Of a DNA stretch of 64,000 nucleotides, positions 1 to 8,940 are shown in pieces. Within the stretch, counting starts at the first letter, position 1; each line of letters opens with the position of its first letter. Origin of the DNA: Clostridium sp. Its GTDB lineage: Bacteria > Bacillota > Clostridia > Clostridiales > Clostridiaceae. The translations under genes were made by a program, and so were the position numbers. Location: contig NZ_JAPFDR010000008.1 of NCBI RefSeq assembly GCF_026168755.1, forward strand, positions 1 to 64,000, read 5' to 3'. A model generated the notes under the pieces. The model worked only from the letters and a program-made list of their open reading frames with translations. It was not told the DNA's origin and searched no databases.

Positions 1-130
1 TTAGGAGCTTCGAAGCTTTAGTAGATTTTATGGAAATAATAATATAAATTCTTAGTGAAATTATATTCCTTCCTGGAGATTATATAATCAATTTTTTCGG
101 CATCACGGCATTCAAGCTCTAACGAACAAT

Positions 131-802
131 TTAGTTATAATGTGTGTTGCGGAATTTGGAGGGAGACATACCTTCAAATGCTTTAAAGGTTTTTGAGAAA
201 TGGCTTTGATCATAAAACCCTAATGATATTGATATATCAAGGATGCTTTTATTTGTTGTAAGTAATAAAACCTTAGCTCTGTCTATTTTAATTTTCTTAG
301 AATATTTCATAAGAGATATTCCCATATGTTTTTTAAAACAAGTTGATGCATATTCAGGTGTTATTCCAAGATGTTCAGATATTTTTTCAAGAGACATAAA
401 ACTTTCAATATTCATATGAAGGTGCTGAAGAAGTTTGTTTACTATAAAGTTGTCCTTAACTTCTATATCACTAATTAAAAACTCAAGGTAGGCTTCAGCC
501 ATTTCTATTTCTAATTCTTGAAGAGATTTTAAATCATTAAGAGTTGGGATTTTAACATAATATTCATTATAAAGAGTATGAAGATATTTCTTAGAAATAC
601 CATGTCTTATAATTTCTTTAGAGAATATTGCATTCCATATATATAAATCAATTTTTTTATCTTCTATATTTAACTCATCTTCTAATTCGCCAATATGTTT
701 TTGTTTAATTTTATGAAGAATAGCAGGTCTATTACTAGTGTCAATAAAAGAAGAAAATTCATTACTAAAAATATTTAAGTCAGAAATAAAACTTTCATAC
801 AT
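131..802 (-). CDS. AraC-family transcriptional regulator
   Basis: A 223-residue protein whose last ~100 residues form a two-helix-turn-helix AraC/XylS DNA-binding domain (LEKISEHLGITPEYASTCFKKHMGIS, then DISISLGFYDQSHFSKTFKAFEGMSPSKFR, each shown here only as family-typical text). The N-terminal half is helical-looking and carries no cupin or other sensor I recognise, so the ligand is unknown. It is divergent from the GH13 gene beginning at 933, with about 130 AT-rich bases between them, and local control of that gene is a reasonable inference. The ATG at 802 is preceded by a weak purine-rich stretch. Downstream (1-130) I see no confident gene. Confidence 0.85.
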   Translation of the reverse strand: MYESFISDLNIFSNEFSSFIDTSNRPAILHKIKQKHIGELEDELNIEDKKIDLYIWNAIFSKEIIRHGISKKYLHTLYNEYYVKIPTLNDLKSLQELEIEMAEAYLEFLISDIEVKDNFIVNKLLQHLHMNIESFMSLEKISEHLGITPEYASTCFKKHMGISLMKYSKKIKIDRAKVLLLTTNKSILDISISLGFYDQSHFSKTFKAFEGMSPSKFRNTHYN

Positions 803-932
803 AACAATTACCCCCCCATAATATAGAAAATCATATTAATTATATATATATTATATTATAAATATACAATCAAGAGTATGAAAAATTTTTATAATAAATT
901 ATATAAATGTTTTAAAAATAGAGGTGAAGTTT

Positions 933-2663
933 ATGAATAAATATGCTGTTTTTCATATTTTAGATACTCCTTATTCTTATGGAAAAGATAAGGATACTTT
1001 GGTTGTAAGAGTTAGAGTAGCGAAAAATGATGTTAAGGAATGTTATATTTATTATAAAGATAGATATGATTGGGAAAATTCATATAATAAAAAAGTTATG
1101 AATGTAGTTGCAGAAACGGAACTTTTCACATATTATCAAACAGAAATATCAGTTTTTAGAAATAGATATAGATATTATTTTGAATTTATTGATATGAATG
1201 GAGAAAGCTTTAAATATAATGAAAGAGGATTTGTAAATCCAGAGTTTAAGTATAATGATATGAATTCTTTTCAGTTTCCTTATATAGCAGAAGAAGATTT
1301 GTATAAAGAAATTAAGTGGTTACAAGAAGCTATTGTATATCAAATATTTCCTGATAGGTTCTATAATGGAAATCCCTTAATAAATCTTGAGGGAACTGGT
1401 CAATGGGGAGAAGGTAAAGTTCATAGAAGAAGTATTTATGGTGGAGACTTACGTGGGATAATAGAGAAGTTACCTTATTTAGAAGAATTAGGTGTTAATT
1501 TAATTTATCTTACACCTATATTTAAATCTGATACTAATCATAAGTATAATACTGAAGATTATTTTAATATAGATCATCAGTTTGGAACATTAGAAGAAGC
1601 AAAAGAACTGGTAGAAAAGGCACATAACTTAGGAATTAAAATAGTTTTTGATGCTGTGTTCAATCATTCAGGATCAGATTTTTTTGCTTTTAAAGATTTG
1701 ATAGAAAATCAACAAGAATCGAAATATAAAGAATGGTATTTTGTAGATACATGGCCAGTGAAGAAATCGAAAAATAAGTACTATACTTTTGCTAATGGCT
1801 GTGATAATATGCCTAAGCTTAATACTAATAATAAAGAAGTAAGAGAGTATTTATTAAAGGTAGGAGAGTTTTGGATTAAGGAAATTGGAATAGATGGATG
1901 GAGACTTGATGTTTGTGATGAAGTTGGACATGAATTTTGGAGAGAGTTTAGAAAACGAGTTAAGGATGTTAAAAGTGATGCAATAATAATTGGAGAGATA
2001 ATGCATGAAGCTAATTCTTTTTTAAAGGGAGACCAGTTAGATGGAATAATGAATTATCCTTTTAAAAATGCTATTATAGATTTTTTTGCTAAAGGGATTA
2101 TAAGTGGAAGAGAGTTTCTAGATATAATGGCAGAAAATAGAGTATTATATATGGATAGTATAACTAAGCAAATGTGGAATTTAATAGGAAGCCATGATAC
2201 AAAAAGAATTTATAATGAATGTGATGGAAATATTAATAGAATAAAACTTGCTATAGCATATCAATTCTCATATATAGGTGTTCCATATATATATTATGGA
2301 GATGAAGTTGGACTAGATGGGGGAGATGATCCTGAAAATAGAAAATGTATGATTTGGGAAGAAAAAAGGCAAAATAGAGAATTATTTAATTTTTATAAAA
2401 ATATAATTAATATTAGAAAAAGTGATAAGGTTTTTATAAATGGGGATTTTGAAGAGGTTTATTGTAAAAATAATATTATAGCTTTTAAAAGAGTTTTAGG
2501 TAGTGAAGAAATTCTATGTATATTTAACAATGGAGATGAGAATACTTTAGTAAATATAAATTCAGAATTAAAAGCAGTAAATTTAATTACAGGAAGTGTT
2601 GAAGACTTAAGAGAAATAAAGTTAAATAAATTGTCTTTTAAAATATACAAGGTTATTAAATAA
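933..2663 (+). CDS. GH13 alpha-amylase-family maltodextrin hydrolase (neopullulanase/cyclomaltodextrinase type)
   Basis: A 576-residue cytoplasmic enzyme without a signal peptide. An N-terminal beta-rich domain (about residues 1-115, CBM34-like) precedes the (beta/alpha)8 barrel. The GH13 catalytic blocks are visible: DAVFNH near 240, GWRLDV near 322 with the nucleophile Asp, the acid/base Glu in IIGEI near 355, and the SHD block near 420. The architecture fits cyclomaltodextrinase/neopullulanase, which cuts imported maltodextrins or pullulan fragments. I place the start at ATG 933, because GAGGTG at 921-926 is its ribosome site; the in-frame GTG at 924 lies inside that site. The divergent AraC gene may regulate it. 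Exact substrate specificity cannot be read from sequence. Confidence 0.9.
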   Translation: MNKYAVFHILDTPYSYGKDKDTLVVRVRVAKNDVKECYIYYKDRYDWENSYNKKVMNVVAETELFTYYQTEISVFRNRYRYYFEFIDMNGESFKYNERGFVNPEFKYNDMNSFQFPYIAEEDLYKEIKWLQEAIVYQIFPDRFYNGNPLINLEGTGQWGEGKVHRRSIYGGDLRGIIEKLPYLEELGVNLIYLTPIFKSDTNHKYNTEDYFNIDHQFGTLEEAKELVEKAHNLGIKIVFDAVFNHSGSDFFAFKDLIENQQESKYKEWYFVDTWPVKKSKNKYYTFANGCDNMPKLNTNNKEVREYLLKVGEFWIKEIGIDGWRLDVCDEVGHEFWREFRKRVKDVKSDAIIIGEIMHEANSFLKGDQLDGIMNYPFKNAIIDFFAKGIISGREFLDIMAENRVLYMDSITKQMWNLIGSHDTKRIYNECDGNINRIKLAIAYQFSYIGVPYIYYGDEVGLDGGDDPENRKCMIWEEKRQNRELFNFYKNIINIRKSDKVFINGDFEEVYCKNNIIAFKRVLGSEEILCIFNNGDENTLVNINSELKAVNLITGSVEDLREIKLNKLSFKIYKVIK

Positions 2664-2690
2664 TAATTTTAGATTAATAAGAGAAAAGAG

Positions 2691-2722
2691 GAAGCTAGTA
2701 TAAATTTTGTACTAGCTTTTAT
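2691..2722 (+). terminator. Rho-independent terminator after the GH13 gene
   Basis: Arms AGCTAGTA (2693-2700) and TACTAGCT (2710-2717) form an 8-bp stem followed by a T-rich tail. Confidence 0.75.
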
Positions 2723-2743
2723 AGTAAGTTAACTTAAAATATA

Positions 2744-2832
2744 TTGACAAAAAATAAAGATATGATAACATTAAATTAAGAAAACAATTTCAAAAGTCTT
2801 TAAAAAAGAGAAAAAATTTTTTTGTAGACTTT
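2744..2832 (+). promoter_or_regulatory. Promoter and leader hairpin of the ROK regulator
   Basis: TTGACA at 2744-2749 and TAACAT at 2766-2771 with a 16-bp spacer make a plausible sigma-A promoter. Downstream, AAAGTCT (2793-2799) and AGACTTT (2826-2832) are inverted arms around an A-run/T-run, so the leader could fold or serve as an autoregulatory operator. No ROK consensus was matched; function is inferred from position. Confidence 0.4.
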
Positions 2833-2861
2833 ATTAAAATAATTAATAAAGAAGTGATAAG

Positions 2862-4082
2862 ATGAGTAAAATATTAAGAGGTAGTTTTGAGTTAATGAAA
2901 CAATTAAATGTTTCAGCTGTACTTAAAATTATAAAAGACAATGGAAGCCTATCACGTGCAGAAATCGCTAAATTAACAGGTTTGACTCCTGCTAGTGTTA
3001 CCAATATAACAAAATTTTTAATTGAAGATAATTTTCTTATAGAAAGCAAGATAGGGGAATCTAGTGGAGGGAGACCACCAATAATATTAGAGTTTAATCC
3101 AGATGCTAGATATGTAGTAGGTGTAGGTATAGGAGTTGGGGTAATAGATGTAGTTATAACTAATCTTTCAGCTAGTATAATAATAAAGAGGTCAATGAGA
3201 ATAGAAGAGGAAAGATATGATTATGATTTAGTACTTAAGAAGTTAGTTAATTTAATTAATGAAGTGGTGAAATCCAGCAAAATAGATAAAGAGAAGATAT
3301 TAGGAGTAGGTGTAGCTTTACATGGTATAGTTAATGCAAAAACTGGAATATCTATACATGCTTTATATTATGGTTGGAAAAACAGAGATATAAAAGAAAA
3401 GTTAGAAGAAGCACTAGACTTAACTGTATATGTAGATAATGATGTAAGAGCAATGTCGTTAGGCGAAAGTTGGTTTGGTGCAACAAAGGATATAGCTAAC
3501 TTTGTGACTTTAAATATATCAAATGGTATAGGAGCAGGGATAATTATAAATAATATGCCTTATTATGGAGTTGATTTTAGTGCAGGAGAAATAGGTCATA
3601 TAGTAGTAGAAGCAGATGGTGATAAATGTAATTGTGGAAATTATGGTTGTCTTGAAACTGTTGCATCTAATAACAATATAACCAGAAAGGCTATTAAACT
3701 TATAAAGCAAGGCGTAAATAGTTCCCTTAGTAAAGCTATAGATGATATAAACGATTTATCGATAGAAGATATCTGTAAAGCAGCCAATGATGGTGATGAG
3801 CTATCTATAACAATACTAAAGGAAGCAGCTAGATACATTGGGATAGCTATTACAAATTTAATAAATATATTAAATCCTACAGCAATAGTTGTTGTTGGAG
3901 AGATATTTGAAAATACAACACATACTATTGAAACCTTAAGTGAAATAGTTAAAAACAGAGGGCTTAAATTATCAAGTGAAAATGTAAGAATAATTAGAAG
4001 CTTATTAGGTAGAGATGCTGCTGTAGTTGGTGCAGCAACATTAGTTATTCAAGAGATATTTAGCTATAAGAATATAAAGTAA
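2862..4082 (+). CDS. ROK-family transcriptional regulator (NagC/XylR type)
   Basis: A 406-residue repressor-type ROK protein. Residues ~15-60 form a winged helix-turn-helix (SRAEIAKLTGLTPASVTNI). A sugar-kinase-like ROK domain follows, with the zinc-binding block CNCGNYGCLE at about 255-264 and the preceding GEIGH His. Members bind a sugar or sugar phosphate and release DNA. It lies 64 bp upstream of galT-galK on the same strand, so control of galactose genes is a reasonable inference, but ROK regulators also serve xylose, GlcNAc and maltodextrin regulons. The start has a GAAGTG-type ribosome site. Confidence 0.88.
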   Translation: MSKILRGSFELMKQLNVSAVLKIIKDNGSLSRAEIAKLTGLTPASVTNITKFLIEDNFLIESKIGESSGGRPPIILEFNPDARYVVGVGIGVGVIDVVITNLSASIIIKRSMRIEEERYDYDLVLKKLVNLINEVVKSSKIDKEKILGVGVALHGIVNAKTGISIHALYYGWKNRDIKEKLEEALDLTVYVDNDVRAMSLGESWFGATKDIANFVTLNISNGIGAGIIINNMPYYGVDFSAGEIGHIVVEADGDKCNCGNYGCLETVASNNNITRKAIKLIKQGVNSSLSKAIDDINDLSIEDICKAANDGDELSITILKEAARYIGIAITNLINILNPTAIVVVGEIFENTTHTIETLSEIVKNRGLKLSSENVRIIRSLLGRDAAVVGAATLVIQEIFSYKNIK

Positions 4083-4146
4083 GATATAGTATTAAATTTA
4101 AAATATATTTTAAATAGTATTAAATTAAGAGTGGATGGTGAAGATT

Positions 4147-5670
4147 ATGAGTAAGATTGGGTATGAAATTGAAAGGCTTTTAAAATTTGCTTTAAAAAAG
4201 GAGATGATTTCTAAATGGGATGTAATTCCAACTAGAAATGCATTGATGGACTTATTAAAAGTAGAAGCACCTTTTGAAGGAGAAGTAGAAGGGGAGGTAG
4301 AAGATAGTGTAGTTAAAATATTAAATAATATTTTAGATTATGCAGCTGAAACAGGATTAATAGAGGAAAATACGATTACTTTCAGAGATTTATTTGATGC
4401 AAAGATAATGGGATTGTTGATGCCAAGAGAAGGTGAAGTTGTTAAAACTTTTTATGATAAATATGAAAATGAATCAAAGGAAAAAGCTACAGAGTGGTTT
4501 TATGATTTGAGCAAAGCTTCAAATTATATAATGACTGAGAGAATAGCTAAAAATCTTTGGTGGCCAGCTACAACTGAATATGGTGATTTGGAGATTACTG
4601 TTAACTTATCAAAACCAGAAAAAGATCCAAAGGAAATTGCTAAAGCAAAACTTATGAAACAAGCAACATATCCAAAGTGTCTACTTTGTAAAGAAAACGT
4701 AGGATATGCAGGAAGAATAAATCATCCAGCAAGACAAAATCATAGAATTATTCCTATGAAATTAACTAATAAAGAATGGTTCTTACAATACTCCCCATAT
4801 GTTTACTATAATGAGCATTGTATAGTTTTTAGTGGAGAACATGAACCAATGAGACTAACAAGAGACTCAATTGAAAGATTAGTTGAATTTACAGAGGTTT
4901 TACCACACTATTTTATAGGTTCTAATGCAGATTTACCTATTGTAGGTGGTTCAATATTAACTCATGATCATTATCAAGGGGGAAGACACGCATTCCCTAT
5001 GGAAAAGGCTATTGTAGAAAAATATTATGAAAGTAAAAAATATAAAGATCTTGAAATTGGAACTGTTAAATGGCCAATGTCTGTAGTTAGAATAAAAGGA
5101 AATAATAAAAATAGTGTTATAGATTTAGCTATGGAGATATTTGAAGCATGGAAAAATTATTCTGATGAAGAAAATGAAGTAGTAGCATTTAGTGGAGATA
5201 CACCACATAATACTGTAACTCCAATTGCAAGAAGAAAAGGTGAGGCTTTTGAATTAGACATAGTTTTAAGAAATAATAGAACTTCAGAAGAGCATCCAGA
5301 TGGTATATTCCACCCTCATAAAGAGCTTCATCATATAAAGAAAGAAAATATAGGATTAATTGAAGTTATGGGACTTGCTGTTTTACCAGGAAGATTAGAA
5401 AAAGAATTAGATACTATAGCTAAAATTCTTTGTGGTAAGTTAATTTATAATAGAATAGAAGCAGAAAATAATGATGAAGTCAACAAGCATATACCATGGA
5501 TAGAAAAAATGATGTCTGAAAATTCTTCATTAACTTATGATGAAGCTAAAGAGTTATTGAGGAAGGAAGTAGGAAATATATTTGCAAAAGTTCTTGAAGA
5601 TGCTGGAGTATTTAAGAGAAATGAAAAAGGACAAGCTGGGTTAGAAAAATTCTTAAGCACAGTGCTTTAA
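4147..5670 (+). CDS. galT: UDP-glucose--hexose-1-phosphate uridylyltransferase, class II
   Basis: About 507 residues, the long Firmicute (class II) form of GalT rather than the ~350-residue HIT-family enzyme. It exchanges UMP between UDP-glucose and galactose-1-P in the Leloir pathway. Family-typical stretches include CLLCKENVGYAGR, the GGSILTHDHYQGG block and FSGDTPHNTVTPIARR. galK follows 56 bp downstream and galM lies at 24.2 kb. An ATG at 4135 is also in frame, but its purine stretch abuts the codon. ATG 4147 has GGTGAAG at 4138-4144 nearby, although that spacing is also short, so the start is only moderately certain. Confidence 0.95.
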   Translation: MSKIGYEIERLLKFALKKEMISKWDVIPTRNALMDLLKVEAPFEGEVEGEVEDSVVKILNNILDYAAETGLIEENTITFRDLFDAKIMGLLMPREGEVVKTFYDKYENESKEKATEWFYDLSKASNYIMTERIAKNLWWPATTEYGDLEITVNLSKPEKDPKEIAKAKLMKQATYPKCLLCKENVGYAGRINHPARQNHRIIPMKLTNKEWFLQYSPYVYYNEHCIVFSGEHEPMRLTRDSIERLVEFTEVLPHYFIGSNADLPIVGGSILTHDHYQGGRHAFPMEKAIVEKYYESKKYKDLEIGTVKWPMSVVRIKGNNKNSVIDLAMEIFEAWKNYSDEENEVVAFSGDTPHNTVTPIARRKGEAFELDIVLRNNRTSEEHPDGIFHPHKELHHIKKENIGLIEVMGLAVLPGRLEKELDTIAKILCGKLIYNRIEAENNDEVNKHIPWIEKMMSENSSLTYDEAKELLRKEVGNIFAKVLEDAGVFKRNEKGQAGLEKFLSTVL

Positions 5671-5726
5671 TATATGTAAATGATAATTTAAGAAATAATA
5701 GATTTGTAGAGAGGTTTAAAAAGAAT

Positions 5727-6890
5727 ATGAATAAAGAGAAAATGATAGAGTTATTTAAAAATGAATATGGAGTAGATAATAGAGATATAAAAACTTTCTT
5801 ATCTCCAGGAAGAGTTAATTTAATTGGTGAGCATATAGATTATAATGGTGGATTTGTGTTTCCAGGAGCATTGACAGTTGGAATTTATGCAGCTTTATCA
5901 TTAAGAGATGATAATAAAATAAGAATGAGATCAAAGAATGTTGCTGGGGAAGTAATAGTTAATTTAGAGGAAGAATTAGTTTATAAGAAAGAAGATGATT
6001 GGGGAAATTATCCAAAGGGAGTTATAAAAGCACTTAAGGATTTAGGTCATAAAGTACCAGGAATGGATATAGTTTTATATAGCAATATTCCAGACGGAGC
6101 AGGGCTTTCATCTTCAGCAGCACTTGAAGTATTAATGGCATATATAATACTTTATTTAGAAAATCCAGAGCAAATAGATAGAGTTGAGGTATCTAAGATT
6201 TGCCAAAAGGTTGAAAATGAATTTGTTGGTGTTAACTGTGGAATTATGGACCAATTTGCAGTTGCAGTAGGAAAGAAAGATCATGCAATACTTTTAGATT
6301 GTGCCTCTCTTTATTATGAATATGCACCTTTAAATTTAGGAGAATATAGTTTAGTTATAATGAGTACTAATAAGAGAAGAGAACTTGCAGATTCAAAATA
6401 TAATGAGAGAAGAGCAGAGTGTGAGAAGGCTCTTGAAATTATAAATGAAAATAAATCTGAAAAATTAGATAATCTTTGTCAAGCAACAATAGATGATATA
6501 GAATCATTTATTAATGATGAAACTTTAAAAAGAAGAGCTAATCATGTTGTTACTGAAAATGAAAGAGTTAAAAATAGTATGGAAATGTTGAAGAATAATG
6601 ACATATTAGGATTTGGTAAGTTGTTAACAGCATCTCACATGTCTCTTGAAAATGATTATGAAGTTACAGGTCTTCATCTTGATACATTAGTGCATGAAGC
6701 ATTAAAGATAGAAGGTTGTATAGGATCTAGAATGACAGGTGCTGGGTTTGGTGGATGTGCAATTGCTCTAGTAATTGATAATAAAGTTGAAGAATTTAAA
6801 GAAAAGGTATCAGTAGCGTATCAAAAGGTTACAGGAATTACACCATCATTTTATACAAGTAATATAGGTGAGGGAACTCACGCACTATAA
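5727..6890 (+). CDS. galK: Galactokinase
   Basis: 387 residues, full length for a GHMP-family galactokinase, which phosphorylates galactose to galactose-1-P with ATP. The signature PGRVNLIGEHIDYNGG lies near the N-terminus, the GHMP ATP loop PDGAGLSSSAALE near residue 128, the catalytic-base region GVNCGIMDQFAVA near 170, and the C-terminal GSRMTGAGFGGCAIAL near 335. It is the second gene of the galT-galK unit and is closed by a strong terminator. Confidence 0.97.
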   Translation: MNKEKMIELFKNEYGVDNRDIKTFLSPGRVNLIGEHIDYNGGFVFPGALTVGIYAALSLRDDNKIRMRSKNVAGEVIVNLEEELVYKKEDDWGNYPKGVIKALKDLGHKVPGMDIVLYSNIPDGAGLSSSAALEVLMAYIILYLENPEQIDRVEVSKICQKVENEFVGVNCGIMDQFAVAVGKKDHAILLDCASLYYEYAPLNLGEYSLVIMSTNKRRELADSKYNERRAECEKALEIINENKSEKLDNLCQATIDDIESFINDETLKRRANHVVTENERVKNSMEMLKNNDILGFGKLLTASHMSLENDYEVTGLHLDTLVHEALKIEGCIGSRMTGAGFGGCAIALVIDNKVEEFKEKVSVAYQKVTGITPSFYTSNIGEGTHAL

Positions 6891-6895
6891 AATTA

Positions 6896-6970
6896 AAAAT
6901 GACTGTCTTATAATTAATTAGCCTTAGAGAAGTGAAATAAGGGCCAAGTAATTAAAGACAGTCATTTTAT
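6896..6970 (+). terminator. Terminator after galK
   Basis: AAAATGACTGTCTT (from 6896) pairs with AAGACAGTCATTTT (to 6968). A second paired segment lies inside (AATTA-GCCTTA with TAAGGGC...TAATT), giving a long extended hairpin. Confidence 0.8.
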
Positions 6971-7118
6971 GTTTTTATATTATTAAATTAAAATTTAGAA
7001 ATTTTATTAGTTTTTCCTATTGCCTTTTAATTGCATAATATATAGATAAAGATATTGACTATAAATTAATATAAAAGTATAATTTTAAAGTATTGCTAAA
7101 AAAGAGGATGAAATTAAT

Positions 7119-7175
7119 ATTCGCATAATAGCGAATAAAAAAAAGATTGACTAAGACAATGTTCGTCATTATACT
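7119..7175 (+). promoter_or_regulatory. Promoter with inverted CGAA/TTCG elements upstream of the SAM-hydrolase gene
   Basis: TTGACT (7147-7152), a 17-bp spacer and TATACT (7170-7175) make a good promoter. ATTCGC (7119-7124) and GCGAAT (7131-7136) form an inverted repeat just upstream. ATGTTCG lies in the spacer, giving a CGAA...TTCG pair 26 bp apart that could be an operator. A related pair precedes the NCS2 purine permease. The core CGAACAT (reverse strand) resembles the half-site of Bacilli PurR boxes; assignment to PurR is inference. Confidence 0.45.
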
Positions 7176-7209
7176 AGGAATATGACATTATATTTAGGAG
7201 GCTTATTTT

Positions 7210-8067
7210 ATGAAAAATGCTTTAATATTTCAATCAGACTTTGGTATAGCGGATGGTGCAGTTAGTGCAATGTATGGAGTTGCATATTCTGTAGATAAAA
7301 CATTACAATTATTTGATTTAACTCATGAAATACCACAGTATAATATTTGGGAGGCTTCATATAGACTAATTCAAACTGTAGTTTATTGGCCAGAAGGAAG
7401 CGTATTTGTTTCTGTAGTAGACCCAGGGGTTGGATCACATAGAAAGAGTATAGCAGTTAAGACTGTAAAAGGTCAGTACATAATTACACCGGATAATGGA
7501 ACACTTACTCATATCAAGCGTATGTGTGGAATTGTAGAAGCTAGAGAAATAGATGAAACTATAAATAGATTACCTAATTCAGGAGCATCTTATACATTCC
7601 ATGGAAGAGATATATATGCATATACGGGTGCAAGACTTGCTTCAGGGGTTATAAACTTTGAACAAGTTGGACCAGAAATTCCAGTTGATGAAATTATTGA
7701 ATTACCAGTAGTTGAATCAAGTAAGAATAATGATATAGTAACTGGAACAATCGATGTTTTAGATGTTAGATTTGGTAGCCTTTGGACAAATATTGGTAGA
7801 GAATTATTTACTAGTTTAGGGATAAATTATGGAGATAGAGTAGAAGTTTCAATAAAAAATGATACAAGAGAAGTTTATAGAAATATAATGATATATGCAA
7901 AATCATTTGCAGATGTTCATGTTGGAGAAACTTTAGTTTATGTTAATTCATTAGATAATTTAGCTGTTGCTATAAATCAAGGTTCATTCTCTAAAGCATA
8001 TAACATACAAACGGGAACTAATTGGATAATTTCTATTAGAAAGGCTCCGAAAGTAGTTTACGAATAA
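7210..8067 (+). CDS. SAM hydrolase / adenosyl-transfer family protein (DUF62)
   Basis: 285 residues, the usual length of the SAM hydroxide adenosyltransferase (formerly DUF62) family, related to fluorinases and chlorinases. Family-typical elements are the N-terminal SDFG followed by the V-x-D-PGVGS segment (SVVDPGVGSHRKSIAV), TPDNGTL and TFHGRDI. Characterised members hydrolyse S-adenosylmethionine to adenosine and methionine; halide use is restricted to a few members. It sits 46 bp upstream of a UPF0397 ECF S-component, a pairing that suggests a role with an imported or exported nucleoside or methionine-related compound. RBS TTAGGAGG precedes ATG 7210. Confidence 0.85.
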   Translation: MKNALIFQSDFGIADGAVSAMYGVAYSVDKTLQLFDLTHEIPQYNIWEASYRLIQTVVYWPEGSVFVSVVDPGVGSHRKSIAVKTVKGQYIITPDNGTLTHIKRMCGIVEAREIDETINRLPNSGASYTFHGRDIYAYTGARLASGVINFEQVGPEIPVDEIIELPVVESSKNNDIVTGTIDVLDVRFGSLWTNIGRELFTSLGINYGDRVEVSIKNDTREVYRNIMIYAKSFADVHVGETLVYVNSLDNLAVAINQGSFSKAYNIQTGTNWIISIRKAPKVVYE

Positions 8068-8113
8068 AATTAAATTTAATTAATCATAATGTATATGAAA
8101 AGGAGGAGACATA

Positions 8114-8665
8114 ATGGGTAATAAATTATCTATTAAGACTATTGTTGCAATTGGTATAGGAGCAGCTGTATTTATGATATTAGGTCGTTTTGGTTCAATT
8201 CCTACAGGAATACCAAATACTAATATTGAAACATGTTATGCATTTTTAGCTTTAATGGCAATAGTATATGGACCATTTGCAGGCGTTGCTATTGGGTTTA
8301 TAGGACATGCGTTAAAAGACTTAGTGTTTTATGGTTCGCCTTGGTTTAGTTGGGTTATTGCATCGGCAGTTGTTGGTATTATTATAGGATTAGCTTGGGA
8401 AAAATTAAAGGTTAATGAAGGTGAATTTAATAAAAAGGAAATGATAATTTTTAACATTTACCAAATCATTGCTAATGCTATAGCATGGCTTTTAATTGCA
8501 CCAACATTAGATATAGCTATATATGCAGAACCAGCTAATAAAGTTTATGCGCAAGGAGCTGTAGCAGCAGCTTCAAATGCAATTACAGTTGGAGTGTTAG
8601 GTACTATATTATTATATACTTATTCTAAGACTAGAGTTAAAAAAGGAAGCTTAGATAGAGAATAA
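8114..8665 (+). CDS. ECF transporter substrate-binding S component, UPF0397 family
   Basis: A 183-residue integral membrane protein with about six hydrophobic segments. It matches the UPF0397 S-component pattern, including the early block [22 protein letters not shown], split here as [14 protein letters not shown], and [22 protein letters not shown] components determine the substrate of ECF-type vitamin/nucleoside transporters; the UPF0397 substrate is not settled to my knowledge. The ATPase and T subunit genes follow after an intergenic hairpin. RBS AAAGGAGGAG precedes ATG 8114. Confidence 0.85.
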   Translation: MGNKLSIKTIVAIGIGAAVFMILGRFGSIPTGIPNTNIETCYAFLALMAIVYGPFAGVAIGFIGHALKDLVFYGSPWFSWVIASAVVGIIIGLAWEKLKVNEGEFNKKEMIIFNIYQIIANAIAWLLIAPTLDIAIYAEPANKVYAQGAVAAASNAITVGVLGTILLYTYSKTRVKKGSLDRE

Positions 8666-8675
8666 TATCTATTTT

Positions 8676-8710
8676 AAATACCGGAGTCTTTAAGTCTCTG
8701 GTATTTTTAA
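8676..8710 (+). terminator. Intra-cluster terminator between ECF S and A genes
   Basis: AAATACCGGA (8676-8685) pairs with TCTGGTATTT (8697-8706) with one G-T pair, followed by a T-rich tail. It may set different levels of S component and energizing module. The remaining ~230 bases to 8940 contain only AT-rich DNA, including an inverted AAAATTTT pair around 8800-8833. Confidence 0.65.
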
Positions 8711-8940
8711 TAATTAAAGAAGATTTTATATTATAAAATCTTTTTCAGAATATACATATGATTAAAAATATAGTATTATCTTTAATGGAGGTTATTAATT
8801 AAAAATTTTGCTAATGATAAAATTTTAATTAAGTAACTTAGAAAAAGTATTTAATAGACAATCTATTAAGCTTTAAAGTAATTAATAAAAATAGATTAAT
8901 ATCATTGAAGTTTATATACAAAAAGACGAGGAGATTTGCT

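Noticed and set aside
1..130. A short open stretch on the minus strand downstream of the AraC gene
   Set aside because: Only about 35 codons, preceded by a stop and lacking a start; no recognisable family.
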